Shown in pieces: positions 18,899-27,208 of a DNA stretch of 64,000 nt. The stretch lies in NCBI GenBank assembly GCA_026984455.1, contig JALSSC010000002.1:30531-94530 (forward strand), given 5' to 3'. Position 1 is the first letter of the stretch. Every line of letters begins with the position of its first letter. The notes beneath the pieces are model-generated. The model searched no databases and was not told the DNA's origin. It was given only the letters and a program-made list of their open reading frames with translations. The DNA comes from Chromatiaceae bacterium (GTDB lineage Bacteria; Pseudomonadota; Gammaproteobacteria; Chromatiales; Chromatiaceae). The position numbers and the translations under genes were made by a program.

Positions 18899-19363
18899 TC
18901 AGAGGGCGCGTACGCAATCCAGGACCGCCTGGGCGTGGCCCTTGGGCTTCACATCGGCAAACACGTGACGCACGATGCCCTCCTTGTCGATGACGAAGGT
19001 CGTTCGCCGGATACCCTTCTTGCGTTCACCGCGCACGGTCTTCTCCACCAATACGCCGAAGGCGGCGCAGAGTTCACCCTCGATGTCGGCGAGCAGGTTC
19101 ACGGTGAGTCCGTATTTGTCGCGGAAGGCCCCGTGGCTGACGCAGGGGTCCATGCTCACCCCCAGCACGCGGGCGTCAGCAGCCTCGAACGCGGGCATGA
19201 GATCGGTGAACTCCAGGGCCTCCAAGGTGCAGCCGGGGGTGTCGTCCTTGGGATAGAAATACAGCACGAGGTGGTGCCGGCCCAGGAACTGGTCCAACTG
19301 CACCATCTGCATGTCCGCGTTCGGGGTGCTGAAGTTCGGCGCCCGGTCTCCGGGGTTCAACAT
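18899..19363 (-). CDS. bcp: Thioredoxin-dependent thiol peroxidase (Bcp/PrxQ)
   Basis: Peroxiredoxin of 154 residues that reduces hydrogen peroxide and lipid hydroperoxides with electrons from thioredoxin. The active site YFYPKDDTPGCTLEALEF has the peroxidatic Cys45 with the conserved Thr and Pro. The usual second Cys five residues later (Cys50 in E. coli) is Leu here; other cysteines at 74 and 99 could resolve the sulfenic acid, or it may be a one-Cys type. The C-terminal RRTTFVIDKEGIVRHVFADVKPKGHA is typical. It stands 111 bases upstream of the kinase start on the same strand and may or may not be cotranscribed. Confidence 0.92.
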   Translation of the reverse strand: MLNPGDRAPNFSTPNADMQMVQLDQFLGRHHLVLYFYPKDDTPGCTLEALEFTDLMPAFEAADARVLGVSMDPCVSHGAFRDKYGLTVNLLADIEGELCAAFGVLVEKTVRGERKKGIRRTTFVIDKEGIVRHVFADVKPKGHAQAVLDCVRAL

Positions 19364-19458
19364 GGGGGTCGTCTCCTGGGATGGCAGAGGCCTTCTACGG
19401 GCCCCACTCGCTTCGATGATCGCTCAGGACCGAAGCCTAGGGGGGTGCGGGAGAGAGG

Positions 19459-20175
19459 TCAACCTCGGCCGCCCATGAAACGGTATCCCCGGCCCCACAC
19501 GGTTTGGACGTATCGCGAATGGCGTCCGTGGTCGCCCAGCTTGCGTCTGAGGCGCGCGATGTGCATGTCGATGCTGCGGTCAAAGGCGGAGCAGCCGGGC
19601 CCGCGTAGCCGGTCGAGCAGGTACTGCCGGTCCAGGGTCCGGTTGGGGTGGGTGGCGAGGATCTCCAGCAGCTCCTGTTCAGTGGCGGTGAGGGATACGA
19701 CGTGACTGCCGCGGCGCAGTTCGTGGCGATCCGGATCCAGGGCGAAAGGGCCGAAACGGATCTTCGCCCTGTCGTCCCCGCGTTTTCTACCACCGCAACG
19801 GCGGCGCAACAAGGCATGCACCCGGGCCAGCAGTTCACGGGGATCGAAGGGCTTGCCCAGATAGTCGTCTGCGCCTGCCTCGAGGCCCTCGGCGCGGTCC
19901 TGCGGGCGGGCCATCCCTGAGACCATGCACAGGCTGATGTCGGTCTCCTGTCTGAGGTCACGGGTCAGCAGCAGGCCGTCGCCGTCGGGCAACAGGCGGT
20001 CGAGCAGGATCAGGTCGGGTTGACGACGAGCCAGCCAGAGGCGCAGACCATTCGCATTCGCCACGCCCTCCGCATGCAGGCCATCCTGACGCAACAAGCC
20101 CTCTATCAGGGTACGCAAGGTGGGATCGTCTTCCACCACCAATACCCAGGGGGCGTCTTCGTTGTCACTACGCAT
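19459..20175 (-). CDS. OmpR/PhoB-family response regulator
   Basis: DNA-binding regulator of 238 residues. The receiver has VLVVEDDPTL, phospho-acceptor Asp59 in LILLDRLLPDGDG, Ser in CMVSG and Lys in DDYLGKPFDPREL. The winged-helix domain (about 140-235) has FGPFALDPDRHELRRG, LTATEQELLEILATHPNRTLDR, and SIDMHIARLRRKLGD...YVQTVWGRGYRFM. No kinase is adjacent on this strand; the nearest is at 16466-18787, with bcp between. It is divergent from the CZB chemoreceptor across an AT-rich 385-base gap, so it could control that gene. The signal is unknown. Confidence 0.9.
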   Translation of the reverse strand: MRSDNEDAPWVLVVEDDPTLRTLIEGLLRQDGLHAEGVANANGLRLWLARRQPDLILLDRLLPDGDGLLLTRDLRQETDISLCMVSGMARPQDRAEGLEAGADDYLGKPFDPRELLARVHALLRRRCGGRKRGDDRAKIRFGPFALDPDRHELRRGSHVVSLTATEQELLEILATHPNRTLDRQYLLDRLRGPGCSAFDRSIDMHIARLRRKLGDHGRHSRYVQTVWGRGYRFMGGRG

Positions 20176-20560
20176 GGCCGCCGCCTCTATCCGTCACGAC
20201 CACAATATGTTAGCAAACAATGAAATACTTTTGTTACATAATCAAGGGAAAATACCTCGACTGGAGAAGATGAGCCACTTGCAGACCCTCCGGGTACTGT
20301 CTTCGAGTAGAACAAGATCCGGCTTCCCGGGAAGGGGGTATGCCCTCTCCAAACGGCGGCTCGCAGCAGCCTGCCCTTTGACCGTTGTGGCGCCACCCCG
20401 CCGCAGCGGTCTTTTTTCGAGCGCGTTTCCCCGCCGGGTGATGATTACATCAGGGATAGCTAAAGTTGTCGCTGATCATGCCGCCACCGTCTTCGACGGG
20501 TGGTCTTGCATTTCCACGATCTTGGCCGCCCCCTATTGGCAAGTCCTCGGAGACATCGGC
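20176..20560. other. AT-rich divergent intergenic region
   Basis: This 385-base gap separates the OmpR-type regulator (minus) from the chemoreceptor (plus). About 20205-20265 is strikingly AT-rich against the GC-rich surroundings and contains an imperfect dyad (TGTTAGCAAA and TTTGTTACA); promoters probably lie here. A perfect dyad TGATG-ATTA-CATCA is at 20439-20452. An open frame crosses most of the region in phase with the chemoreceptor but its translation is not protein-like. Confidence 0.5.
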
Positions 20561-22546
20561 ATGGTCAGCTCGTTGCAAAGATTCAGCATCAAGGCCCGTG
20601 TGATCGGGCTCGGATTCGGCGTGATTCTACTGGTGGTCATCAATGGTGCTCTGGTTCTGAATTCAACCCGGTCCATACAGTCGTTGTGGGATGATTTCGG
20701 CAGCGGAGTGGTGGCCCGTCGGGAGTCGCTGCAGGGCATGGGTTCGGCCATGGGCTATGGTGGCCTCATCCAGAACTTCAAAAACTATGTGTTGCGTGGG
20801 GATACGCGGTACGCCGAGCGGGCGACCGAGAACTGGACTACCCTCAGCCAGCAGCTTGACGCCTATGCCGCCCTGCCCGGGGTGGACAAGGAGGAACGTC
20901 AGGCCCTGGCGGCCATCCGGGCGGTGGCCGAGCGCTATCACCGGCATCTGGCCGAGGTGGGACGCCTATGGTCCGCAGGCAAGACGCCCAAGGAGATCGA
21001 CCATGTGGTGAAGGTGGACGATGGTCCGGCCTTGCAGGGCTTCGCGCTCTTGGAGGAACACGCTCAGGCCCTGACAGCGGCTACGGGCAAGGCATTGGGC
21101 GGGATGCTCGGCCACCTGAACCGGCTGACTCTATGGGGTCTGGTGATCCTGGTCATGGTGCTCAGCATCGGCATGGGGCTGGTGGGACTGGGTATTTCCC
21201 AAGGCATCCACCGGGTCAGCCGCTTCGTGGCCGGAGTGGAGAAAGACAGCGACCTGTCCCGACGGTTGCCGGTGGAAGGAAACGATGAACTCGCGGATCT
21301 GTCGATCCACTTCAATGCCTTGCTCACCCGCCTGGAGTCCGCTTTGGGCGGGATCCTGAATGCGGTCGGCGCCGTGGGCGCGAACACCCTGCAGGTTGCT
21401 CAGCAGGCCCAGGAGACGGTCGAAGGGGCACGCACCCAGTTCCGCGAACTCGAACAGATCTCCTCCGCCATGACGGAGATGTCGGCGAGCGTACGCGAGG
21501 TGACCCAGAACATCCAGCGTGCCGCTGAGGCCGCCCAAGGCGGTAACCAGGAGACGGGCGATGCCGCACGGGCGATCGGGGAAGCGAATCAGATCCTCGA
21601 GCAGCTGAACACCGGCGTCGACCACGCGGCCGAGGTGATCGGTCGCCTGGAACAAGACAGTCAGGCCATCGGCAAGGTCCTGGAGGTGATCAACAACATC
21701 GCCGAGCAGACCAACCTGCTGGCCCTCAACGCTGCAATCGAGGCGGCACGCGCGGGCGAGCACGGCCGGGGGTTCGCCGTGGTGGCGGACGAGGTGCGCA
21801 CCCTGGCCTCACGTACCCAGGAGTCCACCCAGGAGATCGAGGCCATGATCGGCCGTCTGCGTAGCGGTGCGCGTGACGCGGTGGAGACCATGGCCGAGGG
21901 GCGCACTCAAGCCGGACTCGGTGCCGAGCGAGTCAAACAGGCCGGTCAGGCCTTTGAGCGGGTGGCACGCCTGAACGCCTCCATCAATGAGATGAGCACC
22001 CAGGTCGCCACCGCCGCCGAACAACAGAGCGTGGTGGCCGAAGAGATCAACCACAACCTGGTGACCGTGGCCGGGGCTGCGGAGCGCACCACCGAGGCCG
22101 CTGAGCACACCCTGCGGGAGGTGGATCAAATCGGAACCCACATCGCGGGCATGCAGGAATTGATCGCCGAGCGTTTCACTTTGGGAGACGAAGGCCTGCT
22201 GTTGGAACAGGCCAAGGGGACCCACCTCGCCTGGAAAGGGCGCCTGGCCGCCTTTCTGAGCGGCCAGGGCCACCTGTCGCGGGACGAAGTGATCTCGGAT
22301 CGCGACTGTGGACTGGGCAAATGGTATTATGGCGCCGGCCGGAAGCGTTGGGGCCATTTACCGGGAATGCGCGATCTGGAGGTGGCCCATCGTGAGCTGC
22401 ATCACCTCATGGGCCGGATAGTAGAGGCCAAAGAGGCCGGACATGAAGACCAGGCCCGCGCCTTGTTGGACCGGCTGGAGCCTTTGTCGACGCGCATCGT
22501 GGCACTGCTCGACGGGATCGAGGCGGAGGTGAGGCACGCGCATTGA
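20561..22546 (+). CDS. Methyl-accepting chemotaxis protein with C-terminal CZB domain
   Basis: Chemoreceptor of 661 residues. One membrane helix near 14-35, a periplasmic helical sensor, a second helix near 190-213, HAMP, and the signalling hairpin with [20 protein letters not shown] near 381. At the end (about 550-661) it carries a chemoreceptor zinc-binding domain: His in KGTHLAWKGRL, Cys in DRDCGLGKWYYG and His in VAHRELHHL. CZB domains bind zinc through three His and one Cys and respond to hypochlorous acid or free zinc in characterised cases. The ATG at 20561 is preferred because GGAG precedes it and the N-terminus becomes a normal short cytoplasmic tail; the frame is open back to 20120. 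It is divergent from the OmpR-type regulator. Confidence 0.92.
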   Translation: MVSSLQRFSIKARVIGLGFGVILLVVINGALVLNSTRSIQSLWDDFGSGVVARRESLQGMGSAMGYGGLIQNFKNYVLRGDTRYAERATENWTTLSQQLDAYAALPGVDKEERQALAAIRAVAERYHRHLAEVGRLWSAGKTPKEIDHVVKVDDGPALQGFALLEEHAQALTAATGKALGGMLGHLNRLTLWGLVILVMVLSIGMGLVGLGISQGIHRVSRFVAGVEKDSDLSRRLPVEGNDELADLSIHFNALLTRLESALGGILNAVGAVGANTLQVAQQAQETVEGARTQFRELEQISSAMTEMSASVREVTQNIQRAAEAAQGGNQETGDAARAIGEANQILEQLNTGVDHAAEVIGRLEQDSQAIGKVLEVINNIAEQTNLLALNAAIEAARAGEHGRGFAVVADEVRTLASRTQESTQEIEAMIGRLRSGARDAVETMAEGRTQAGLGAERVKQAGQAFERVARLNASINEMSTQVATAAEQQSVVAEEINHNLVTVAGAAERTTEAAEHTLREVDQIGTHIAGMQELIAERFTLGDEGLLLEQAKGTHLAWKGRLAAFLSGQGHLSRDEVISDRDCGLGKWYYGAGRKRWGHLPGMRDLEVAHRELHHLMGRIVEAKEAGHEDQARALLDRLEPLSTRIVALLDGIEAEVRHAH

Positions 22547-22588
22547 TCGGACGGACGCCACGCCGGTCCGGCCGTTCGCGGTGGGACC

Positions 22589-22603
22589 GGCGGCATGGCC
22601 GCC
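22589..22603. terminator. Possible terminator hairpin between convergent genes
   Basis: GGCGGC, loop ATG, GCCGCC in the 66-base gap between the chemoreceptor and the convergent glycosyltransferase gene. A six-base-pair GC stem without T-run; weak candidate. Confidence 0.3.
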
Positions 22604-22612
22604 GCCCCTGCA

Positions 22613-23878
22613 TCACAACCCCTCGAAGATCCGATCCAGGAGAATCCGCAGGCGTTTTCGCAGCAAGGCATAGGAGAAGTGCCTGCGCCCGATCTGGAAA
22701 TTGGTCTCCACCATCTCCTCGATGCGCCCGGGGTCGGCCAGCAGCCGGCGGGTGGCCTCGACCGTGGAACGATCCACGAATTCGGTGAACTCCACCACCT
22801 GGAACCCCTTGGGGCGGATGTCTGTCTCGAAGATATTGTAGGCGTTCACCACGATGGGCCGCCGGTGATACACCGCCTCCAGGAAGGCGTTGCCGAAGCC
22901 CTCGATGGCCGAGGGGTAGGTCACCAGATCGGCCCGGCGGTAGGCGTCGGAGAGGGCGTAGATCTTGGCCCCGTTGTCGGCCGCACCCCGGTGGTGGTTG
23001 AAATGGCCGGCGGCGAGGATCAGATGCACCCCCAGGCGTTCGGCCTGGTCCACCAGGTAGTCCTGATAGGCGCAGCCCTCGTCCCCGGCACTGTGGCTGA
23101 CCACCAGGGCGCAGGGCAGATCCAGGCGGCAACTCAGTTCCAAGGCCCGCTCGATACACTTGCGCGGCACCACCCGGGTGGGCTGGAGCAGGAACAGGTC
23201 GCTCTCCGACAGGCCCAGATTGCAGCGCAGGTCGTCCGCGTAGGAGTCGTCGTCGGCCGGAGGGTGCTCGAAGTCCATCACGTTGGGGATCACGGTGGGG
23301 CGCAGGCCCGTACGCCGGGCCAACTCGCTGGCGCCATAGGAGTTGATGACCACGTGGCGGATGCGGGCCATGGTGGGGGGAAAGGCCGCCTCCAGGTAGT
23401 CCTGGGCGGCGTTCACCAGGTAGCGCGAGCGCTCCCAGACGAAATCGTGGTGGTGGGCGATGGTGGGGATCCCGGTCTCCGCCACCAGGTCGGTGATGGC
23501 CATCCCCAGGGGGACGTTCATGGGCAGGGACAGGGCGTTCTCCACCACGATCAGGTCGAGTTCGAACTCCGAGACGAAGACCCCGAGGGCGTGCTTGATG
23601 ATGCGCCAGAGGTCGTGGATCTGGTCCGAGGTCTTGGGGGATCGCCGGGTCTGACCGAACAGGTCGGCATTGAGGCGCAGGACATCGGGGTGCTCGAAGT
23701 GGGCGCGCGGGCAGATGCGCACCCGTTCGGGCGGGCGGTCACAGGCACCGGCGAAATAGAAACACTCGTAGCCCAGCTCGGTGAAGGCATCGGCCCACTT
23801 GAAGGCCTCCAGGGAGACCCCGTCGGTGCCTTCGAGGCGGGTGGAGATGAAGCCTATGTGCAGGGGGTGATCCACCAT
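22613..23878 (-). CDS. Family 4-type (GT-B) glycosyltransferase
   Basis: Protein of 421 residues with the two-domain GT-B look: an N-terminal IGFISTRLEGTDGVSLEAFKWADAFTELG (acceptor-side domain), HHHDFVWERSR, and the donor-side domain with PNVMDF, LLQPTRVVPRKCIERALEL, DLVTYPSAIEGFGNAFLEAVYHRRPIVVNAY (the E-x7-E motif of retaining enzymes). The N-terminal sequence resembles proteins annotated as mannosylglucosylglycerate-type synthases, which make compatible solutes, but this is memory-based and no partner genes for that pathway are near. Downstream it faces the chemoreceptor; upstream lies the parvulin gene, 52 bases away. Substrates are unassigned. Confidence 0.75.
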   Translation of the reverse strand: MVDHPLHIGFISTRLEGTDGVSLEAFKWADAFTELGYECFYFAGACDRPPERVRICPRAHFEHPDVLRLNADLFGQTRRSPKTSDQIHDLWRIIKHALGVFVSEFELDLIVVENALSLPMNVPLGMAITDLVAETGIPTIAHHHDFVWERSRYLVNAAQDYLEAAFPPTMARIRHVVINSYGASELARRTGLRPTVIPNVMDFEHPPADDDSYADDLRCNLGLSESDLFLLQPTRVVPRKCIERALELSCRLDLPCALVVSHSAGDEGCAYQDYLVDQAERLGVHLILAAGHFNHHRGAADNGAKIYALSDAYRRADLVTYPSAIEGFGNAFLEAVYHRRPIVVNAYNIFETDIRPKGFQVVEFTEFVDRSTVEATRRLLADPGRIEEMVETNFQIGRRHFSYALLRKRLRILLDRIFEGL

Positions 23879-23930
23879 CGGGCGGCCTCCATGGGGGGGC
23901 CGTCGGCCCCGCGGCCGGCGGCTCCGGGGA

Positions 23931-24809
23931 TCACTCGCCCTGGGCCTTCTTGTTCATGAACTTCTTGTTCACCTCCACCTTCGCCGTCCGGGCCAGTTCG
24001 CGCACGTATTCGCTCAGGTGGCGGCGCAGGATCTGTTCCTTGAGCGACACCTCCACCGCCTCGCGTTTAGGCGGCTGCTTGGCGCGCTTCTGCTCTAGCA
24101 GGATCACGTGCCAGCCGAACTGGGTCTTGACCGGGGTCTCGGTGAAGTGGCCGGGCTCCAGCTTGGCCACCGCGGCCGAGAAGGGCTTGACCATCTGCGC
24201 CGCATCGAACCACCCCAGGTCGCCGCCCTTCTTGCCCGAAGGGCCGGTGGACTTCTCTTTGGCCAGGGTGGCGAAGTCGGCGCCCTTCTTCAGTTGCGCG
24301 ATGATCTCCTTGGCCTCGTCCTCTGTCTTCACCAGGATGTGGCGGGCCTTGTATTCCTCGCCGGGCCGGTTCAGATAGCGTGCCTTGTAGGCCTTGTCGA
24401 TCTCCGCCTCGGTGGCGGGGTGTTTCTTGGCATATTCCTGCAGGGCCAGACGGGAGAGCAGTTGCATCCGCTGGACGGCGAGGGCCGCCTGGACCGCGGA
24501 ACGCTTGTCCAGGCCTTGTTTCTCCGCCTCCCGGGCGAGCAGAACCAGATTGATGAGTTCGTTGATGGCCTGGTTCTGGACCTTGGGGTTGCGGCGCAGG
24601 CGGGGAGCCTTCTGGAATTTTTCGTTGATGTAGAAGGCGAACATCTCCCCGGTGATGGGGGTCTGATCCACCGTGACCAGGGCCTCCTTGGCGGCGGCCT
24701 TGGCCTTGGCCTGGGTGTCCGGGGCCGGAGGCGAGGAGTTGGATTGCCCGCAGGCGGCGAGCAGGCCGAGGGAGAGGGCGATACCGGTGAGGGCGAAGCG
24801 TTTGTTCAT
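23931..24809 (-). CDS. Parvulin-type peptidyl-prolyl isomerase lipoprotein
   Basis: Protein of 292 residues with a lipoprotein signal (ALSLGLLAACGQS, Cys20), so it should be anchored in the periplasm. An N-terminal SurA-type helical region (VTVDQTPITGEMFAFYINEKFQ, INELINLVLLAREAEKQG) precedes the parvulin domain: YKARHILVKTEDEAKEII, FATLAKEKSTGPSGKKGGDLGWF, VKTQFGWHVILLEQKR. It catalyses cis-trans isomerisation at proline bonds and likely assists folding of exported proteins. EpsD-like lipoproteins have the same plan, but no exopolysaccharide operon is visible. YciI and YciB genes lie directly upstream on the same strand, 27 bases away. Confidence 0.88.
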   Translation of the reverse strand: MNKRFALTGIALSLGLLAACGQSNSSPPAPDTQAKAKAAAKEALVTVDQTPITGEMFAFYINEKFQKAPRLRRNPKVQNQAINELINLVLLAREAEKQGLDKRSAVQAALAVQRMQLLSRLALQEYAKKHPATEAEIDKAYKARYLNRPGEEYKARHILVKTEDEAKEIIAQLKKGADFATLAKEKSTGPSGKKGGDLGWFDAAQMVKPFSAAVAKLEPGHFTETPVKTQFGWHVILLEQKRAKQPPKREAVEVSLKEQILRRHLSEYVRELARTAKVEVNKKFMNKKAQGE

Positions 24810-24836
24810 CTTGGGTAGGGGTCCTTGAAAATGGGT

Positions 24837-25139
24837 TCAGGCGGGCAGCACCCGCTTGAAGGGTTTGACTTCGACCGCCTCGTAGACGTCGGCGGTCACG
24901 TAGGGATCGGCCCGCGCCCAGGCGCGGGCGGCCTCCAAGGCGGGGAACTCGGCCACCACCAGGCTGCCGCTGAAGCCCGCCTCGCCCGGATCTTCGGCAT
25001 CTATGGCCGGGTGAGGGCCCGCGAGTACCAGCCGGCCCTCTTCCTGGAGGGCGCGCAGGCGTTCCAGATGGGCCGGACGTGCCGCCAGGCGGGCGGCCAG
25101 GCTGTCTCGGCGGTCACGGGCGATGATCGCATACAACAT
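24837..25139 (-). CDS. yciI: YciI family protein
   Basis: Protein of 100 residues of the YCII ferredoxin-like fold: [72 protein letters not shown]. The conserved His (RPAHLERL) and Asp (ADPY) of the family are present. The biochemical role is unknown; related domains act as dehydrochlorinases or redox enzymes. Its start overlaps the yciB stop (TGATG), so the two are translationally coupled, as they are neighbours in many gammaproteobacteria. Confidence 0.88.
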   Translation of the reverse strand: MLYAIIARDRRDSLAARLAARPAHLERLRALQEEGRLVLAGPHPAIDAEDPGEAGFSGSLVVAEFPALEAARAWARADPYVTADVYEAVEVKPFKRVLPA

Positions 25140-25798
25140 CAGTCTTCGTCCTCCGGTCGTTGGGCGTGGCGGGCGAGGAAGAAGGCCTGACCGATGACGA
25201 ACACCACCGTCAGGCCCAGCAGCCCGAACAGCTTGAAGTTGACCCAGCGCGCCTCCAGGTCGTGGGCGCGTTGACACAGGGCCAGGGCCTGGCCCTGGAA
25301 CTGCCCGGCGCACCGGTCCAGGTCGATGTCGCCGGCCATCTCCACGGCCCCGTGGAGCGCCCGGTCGGCCACGAAGAAGTCGTTGGCCACGTACAGGTTG
25401 ACCGCCCCCAGGAATAGAAAGAACAGCCCCCAGGCCAGGTTGAGGCGCCGCCACAGGGGGGCTGGGATCTCGATGGCGTGGCCCATGATGCGTTCCACCA
25501 GGGGCCGTTTCCCGAAGAACTGGCTGCCGATGAAGACCGCCCCGAACAGCCAGTTGACGATGGAGGGCTTCCACATGATGAAGGTGCGGTCCTGGAGCAC
25601 GATGGTGAGGCCTCCGAACACCACCAGCAGACCGAGGGTGACCAGGTGCATGGTCTCGAAGCGGCGATGGCGGAGCCAATGCAGGCCCACCTGCACGAAG
25701 GAGGCGGCGATGGCCACCGCGGTGGCGATATAGATGCCGTAGAGCTTGTAGGCCGCGAAGAACAGCAGGATGGGGAAGAAATCGGCGAGGAGCTTCAT
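25139..25798 (-). CDS. yciB: YciB/IspA inner-membrane protein with an extra periplasmic-type loop
   Basis: Membrane protein of 219 residues, longer than E. coli YciB (179). It starts [27 protein letters not shown] and continues with [66 protein letters not shown] and [16 protein letters not shown]. YciB is involved in cell envelope and septation. Between NLYVA and WVNFK about 37 extra residues are inserted, with two cysteines (DRC and ALCQ). The ATG at 25798 gives the normal family start; the frame is open further upstream but overlaps the next gene. It sits nine bases after an unknown gene. Confidence 0.9.
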   Translation of the reverse strand: MKLLADFFPILLFFAAYKLYGIYIATAVAIAASFVQVGLHWLRHRRFETMHLVTLGLLVVFGGLTIVLQDRTFIMWKPSIVNWLFGAVFIGSQFFGKRPLVERIMGHAIEIPAPLWRRLNLAWGLFFLFLGAVNLYVANDFFVADRALHGAVEMAGDIDLDRCAGQFQGQALALCQRAHDLEARWVNFKLFGLLGLTVVFVIGQAFFLARHAQRPEDED

Positions 25799-25806
25799 GG
25801 GCGGGT

Positions 25807-26580
25807 TCAGTGCAGGCGGTGGGATTCGTGGGCACGCCGATAATACGCGAACATCAGCTCGCGCACCGCCGCCGGATAGTTCAGGGCCTCCATCTGCTCC
25901 ATGCCCTCGGCGAAGAATTCGGGCGCGGCCTCGGGCAGCCATTCCAACAGATCGTCGAAGGCCAGGCGCATCAGTTCCGGCCGGTGGGTGCGGGTGGCCA
26001 CGATGGCGCGATTGGTGAGCAGGGTGCGCCAGGGCTGGCCGGGGAGCGCCTGGCGCGGGTCCTCGGGGAGCCGGGGGTTGGTGCCCTCCACCAGGTCGTT
26101 GGCGAATTCGAACAGGCGGGCCAGGTCCTGGGGGTCGTGCAGGCGGTTGGCGAAGGCCGCGAGGGCATCCACCGCGGGCTCCAGATTCAGGATCTCGGCG
26201 CCGTTGTGCACCAGCCAGCAGCTGAAAGGGAGGATCAACTGGCTGAATTCGAGGGCCGCCCCGGTCAGGTCGATACGCCGGGCACAGCCCGCCATCTCGT
26301 TGAAGAAGCGCAGCCCGATCTCACCGGCGGTGGTGAGATCGGGCGTCTCCCCGGGCGTCGCGTCCCCGGCCTCGGGCAGCGCCTCCTGCAGGGTCGGATC
26401 GGCCAGGAAACGCAGCAAGCGCGACAACTCGGGCCAGGCGGCCAGGCGCGGGGCCGGATTCCAGGGGTCGCGCGCCACCTCTTCGGGGGTCATGCGTTCC
26501 TTGTAGGCCTCCAGGAGGGTTGCGCCGAGCTCGCCCACGCGCCGATCGATATATTCCAGGTCAGGGAGGGGCAGGTTCAT
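25807..26580 (-). CDS. Conserved-looking protein of unknown function
   Basis: Soluble, acidic, mostly helical protein of 257 residues beginning [31 protein letters not shown] do not recognise the family. No signal peptide or membrane segment is evident. A stretch around residues 100-140 ([38 protein letters not shown]) has two Cys. Coding quality is good (no rare-frame composition, correct spacing to yciB). It leads a run with yciB and yciI, nine bases before yciB, so an envelope or division link is possible but unsupported. A -10-like TATAGA is found just upstream of its start on this strand. Confidence 0.7.
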   Translation of the reverse strand: MNLPLPDLEYIDRRVGELGATLLEAYKERMTPEEVARDPWNPAPRLAAWPELSRLLRFLADPTLQEALPEAGDATPGETPDLTTAGEIGLRFFNEMAGCARRIDLTGAALEFSQLILPFSCWLVHNGAEILNLEPAVDALAAFANRLHDPQDLARLFEFANDLVEGTNPRLPEDPRQALPGQPWRTLLTNRAIVATRTHRPELMRLAFDDLLEWLPEAAPEFFAEGMEQMEALNYPAAVRELMFAYYRRAHESHRLH

Positions 26581-26691
26581 GGGGCGGATTCTATACCAGT
26601 GCCCGAGCGAAAACCCCGTTTTCATTCAGGCACGGTCCGGGGTGGGAACGCCCCCGCGTTTTTTCACCGCAGAGAGTGTGTCTTAGCATTG

Positions 26692-26855
26692 TATACCCGT
26701 CGCACGTGAATATTTCGCTACTGCGGCCGCCCCCCGCACCCCTGGGCTGTGTTGCGAAAGCTCGCCATAGTCCCTGCGATGACTCGCTTCCGCGCCTTGC
26801 CCAGGAGCACGAGGAACACCCTCGCAACACGATATATTCACGTGCGACGGGTATA
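26692..26855. mobile_element. MITE-like palindromic element, 164 bp
   Basis: Both ends are the same 22-base sequence in opposite orientation: 26692-26713 begins TATACCCGTCGCACGTGA and 26834-26855 is its exact reverse complement. Similarity between the arms continues inward with mismatches to a shared CCTGGGC about 55 bases from each end. The outer TATA could include a TA target duplication, as made by IS630/Tc1-type transposases. There is no coding capacity. A single 18-base copy of the end occurs at 47051-47068. Confidence 0.65.
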
Positions 26856-26861
26856 TTGTAG

Positions 26862-26887
26862 GTTGGGTTAGCGCAGCGTAACCCAAC
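26862..26887. repeat. Palindromic repeat, GTTGGGTTA type
   Basis: GTTGGGTTA (26862-26870) and TAACCCAAC (26879-26887) form a perfect nine-base stem around GCGCAGCG. The same palindrome, usually preceded by GTAG, recurs between genes in many proteobacteria. It adjoins the right end of the MITE-like element. Confidence 0.6.
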
Positions 26888-26913
26888 AGATCGAACTCAC
26901 CCGGCCGATGGCC

Positions 26914-26934
26914 GCGGCGGCAGCCTGGATGAAG
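26914..26934 (+). repeat. 21-bp dispersed repeat, copy 1
   Basis: Identical to the reverse complement of 47176-47196; key part CAGCCTGGATGAAG. Both copies lie in repeat-rich intergenic DNA that also contains the MITE end sequence. Confidence 0.5.
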
Positions 26935-27004
26935 TCCGCGCGCTGTGGCCACGCCGGATCACGGCCGGGGCCGCCCCAGGGCTCCGTCATCTAACCGCCC
27001 CTCT

Positions 27005-27098
27005 GCCAGTGGCCTTCCCTGAAAAACGCCGTGAATACCTCCCTGTAGGCTTGACTGCGGCATCCCTGCCGCAGACATTTTCAGGGAAGGCCACTGGC
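27005..27098. repeat. Palindromic element with 21-bp perfect arms
   Basis: GCCAGTGGCCTTCCCTGAAAA at 27005-27025 is exactly repeated in reverse complement at 27078-27098. Inside, CTGCGGC (27055-27061) pairs with GCCGCAG (27068-27074). The whole could fold as a long cruciform or hairpin. It lies upstream of the TrpH-like gene; function unknown. Confidence 0.65.
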
Positions 27099-27208
27099 GC
27101 GGTTTTCAATGACTTGAGTGGTTGGATGACGTGGTCCTGGGGGCCGCCCTTACGTCAATGCCTGTAATGAGTTTCTCGGATAGAATGACCGATTTCCCGC
27201 CTCGGTCC

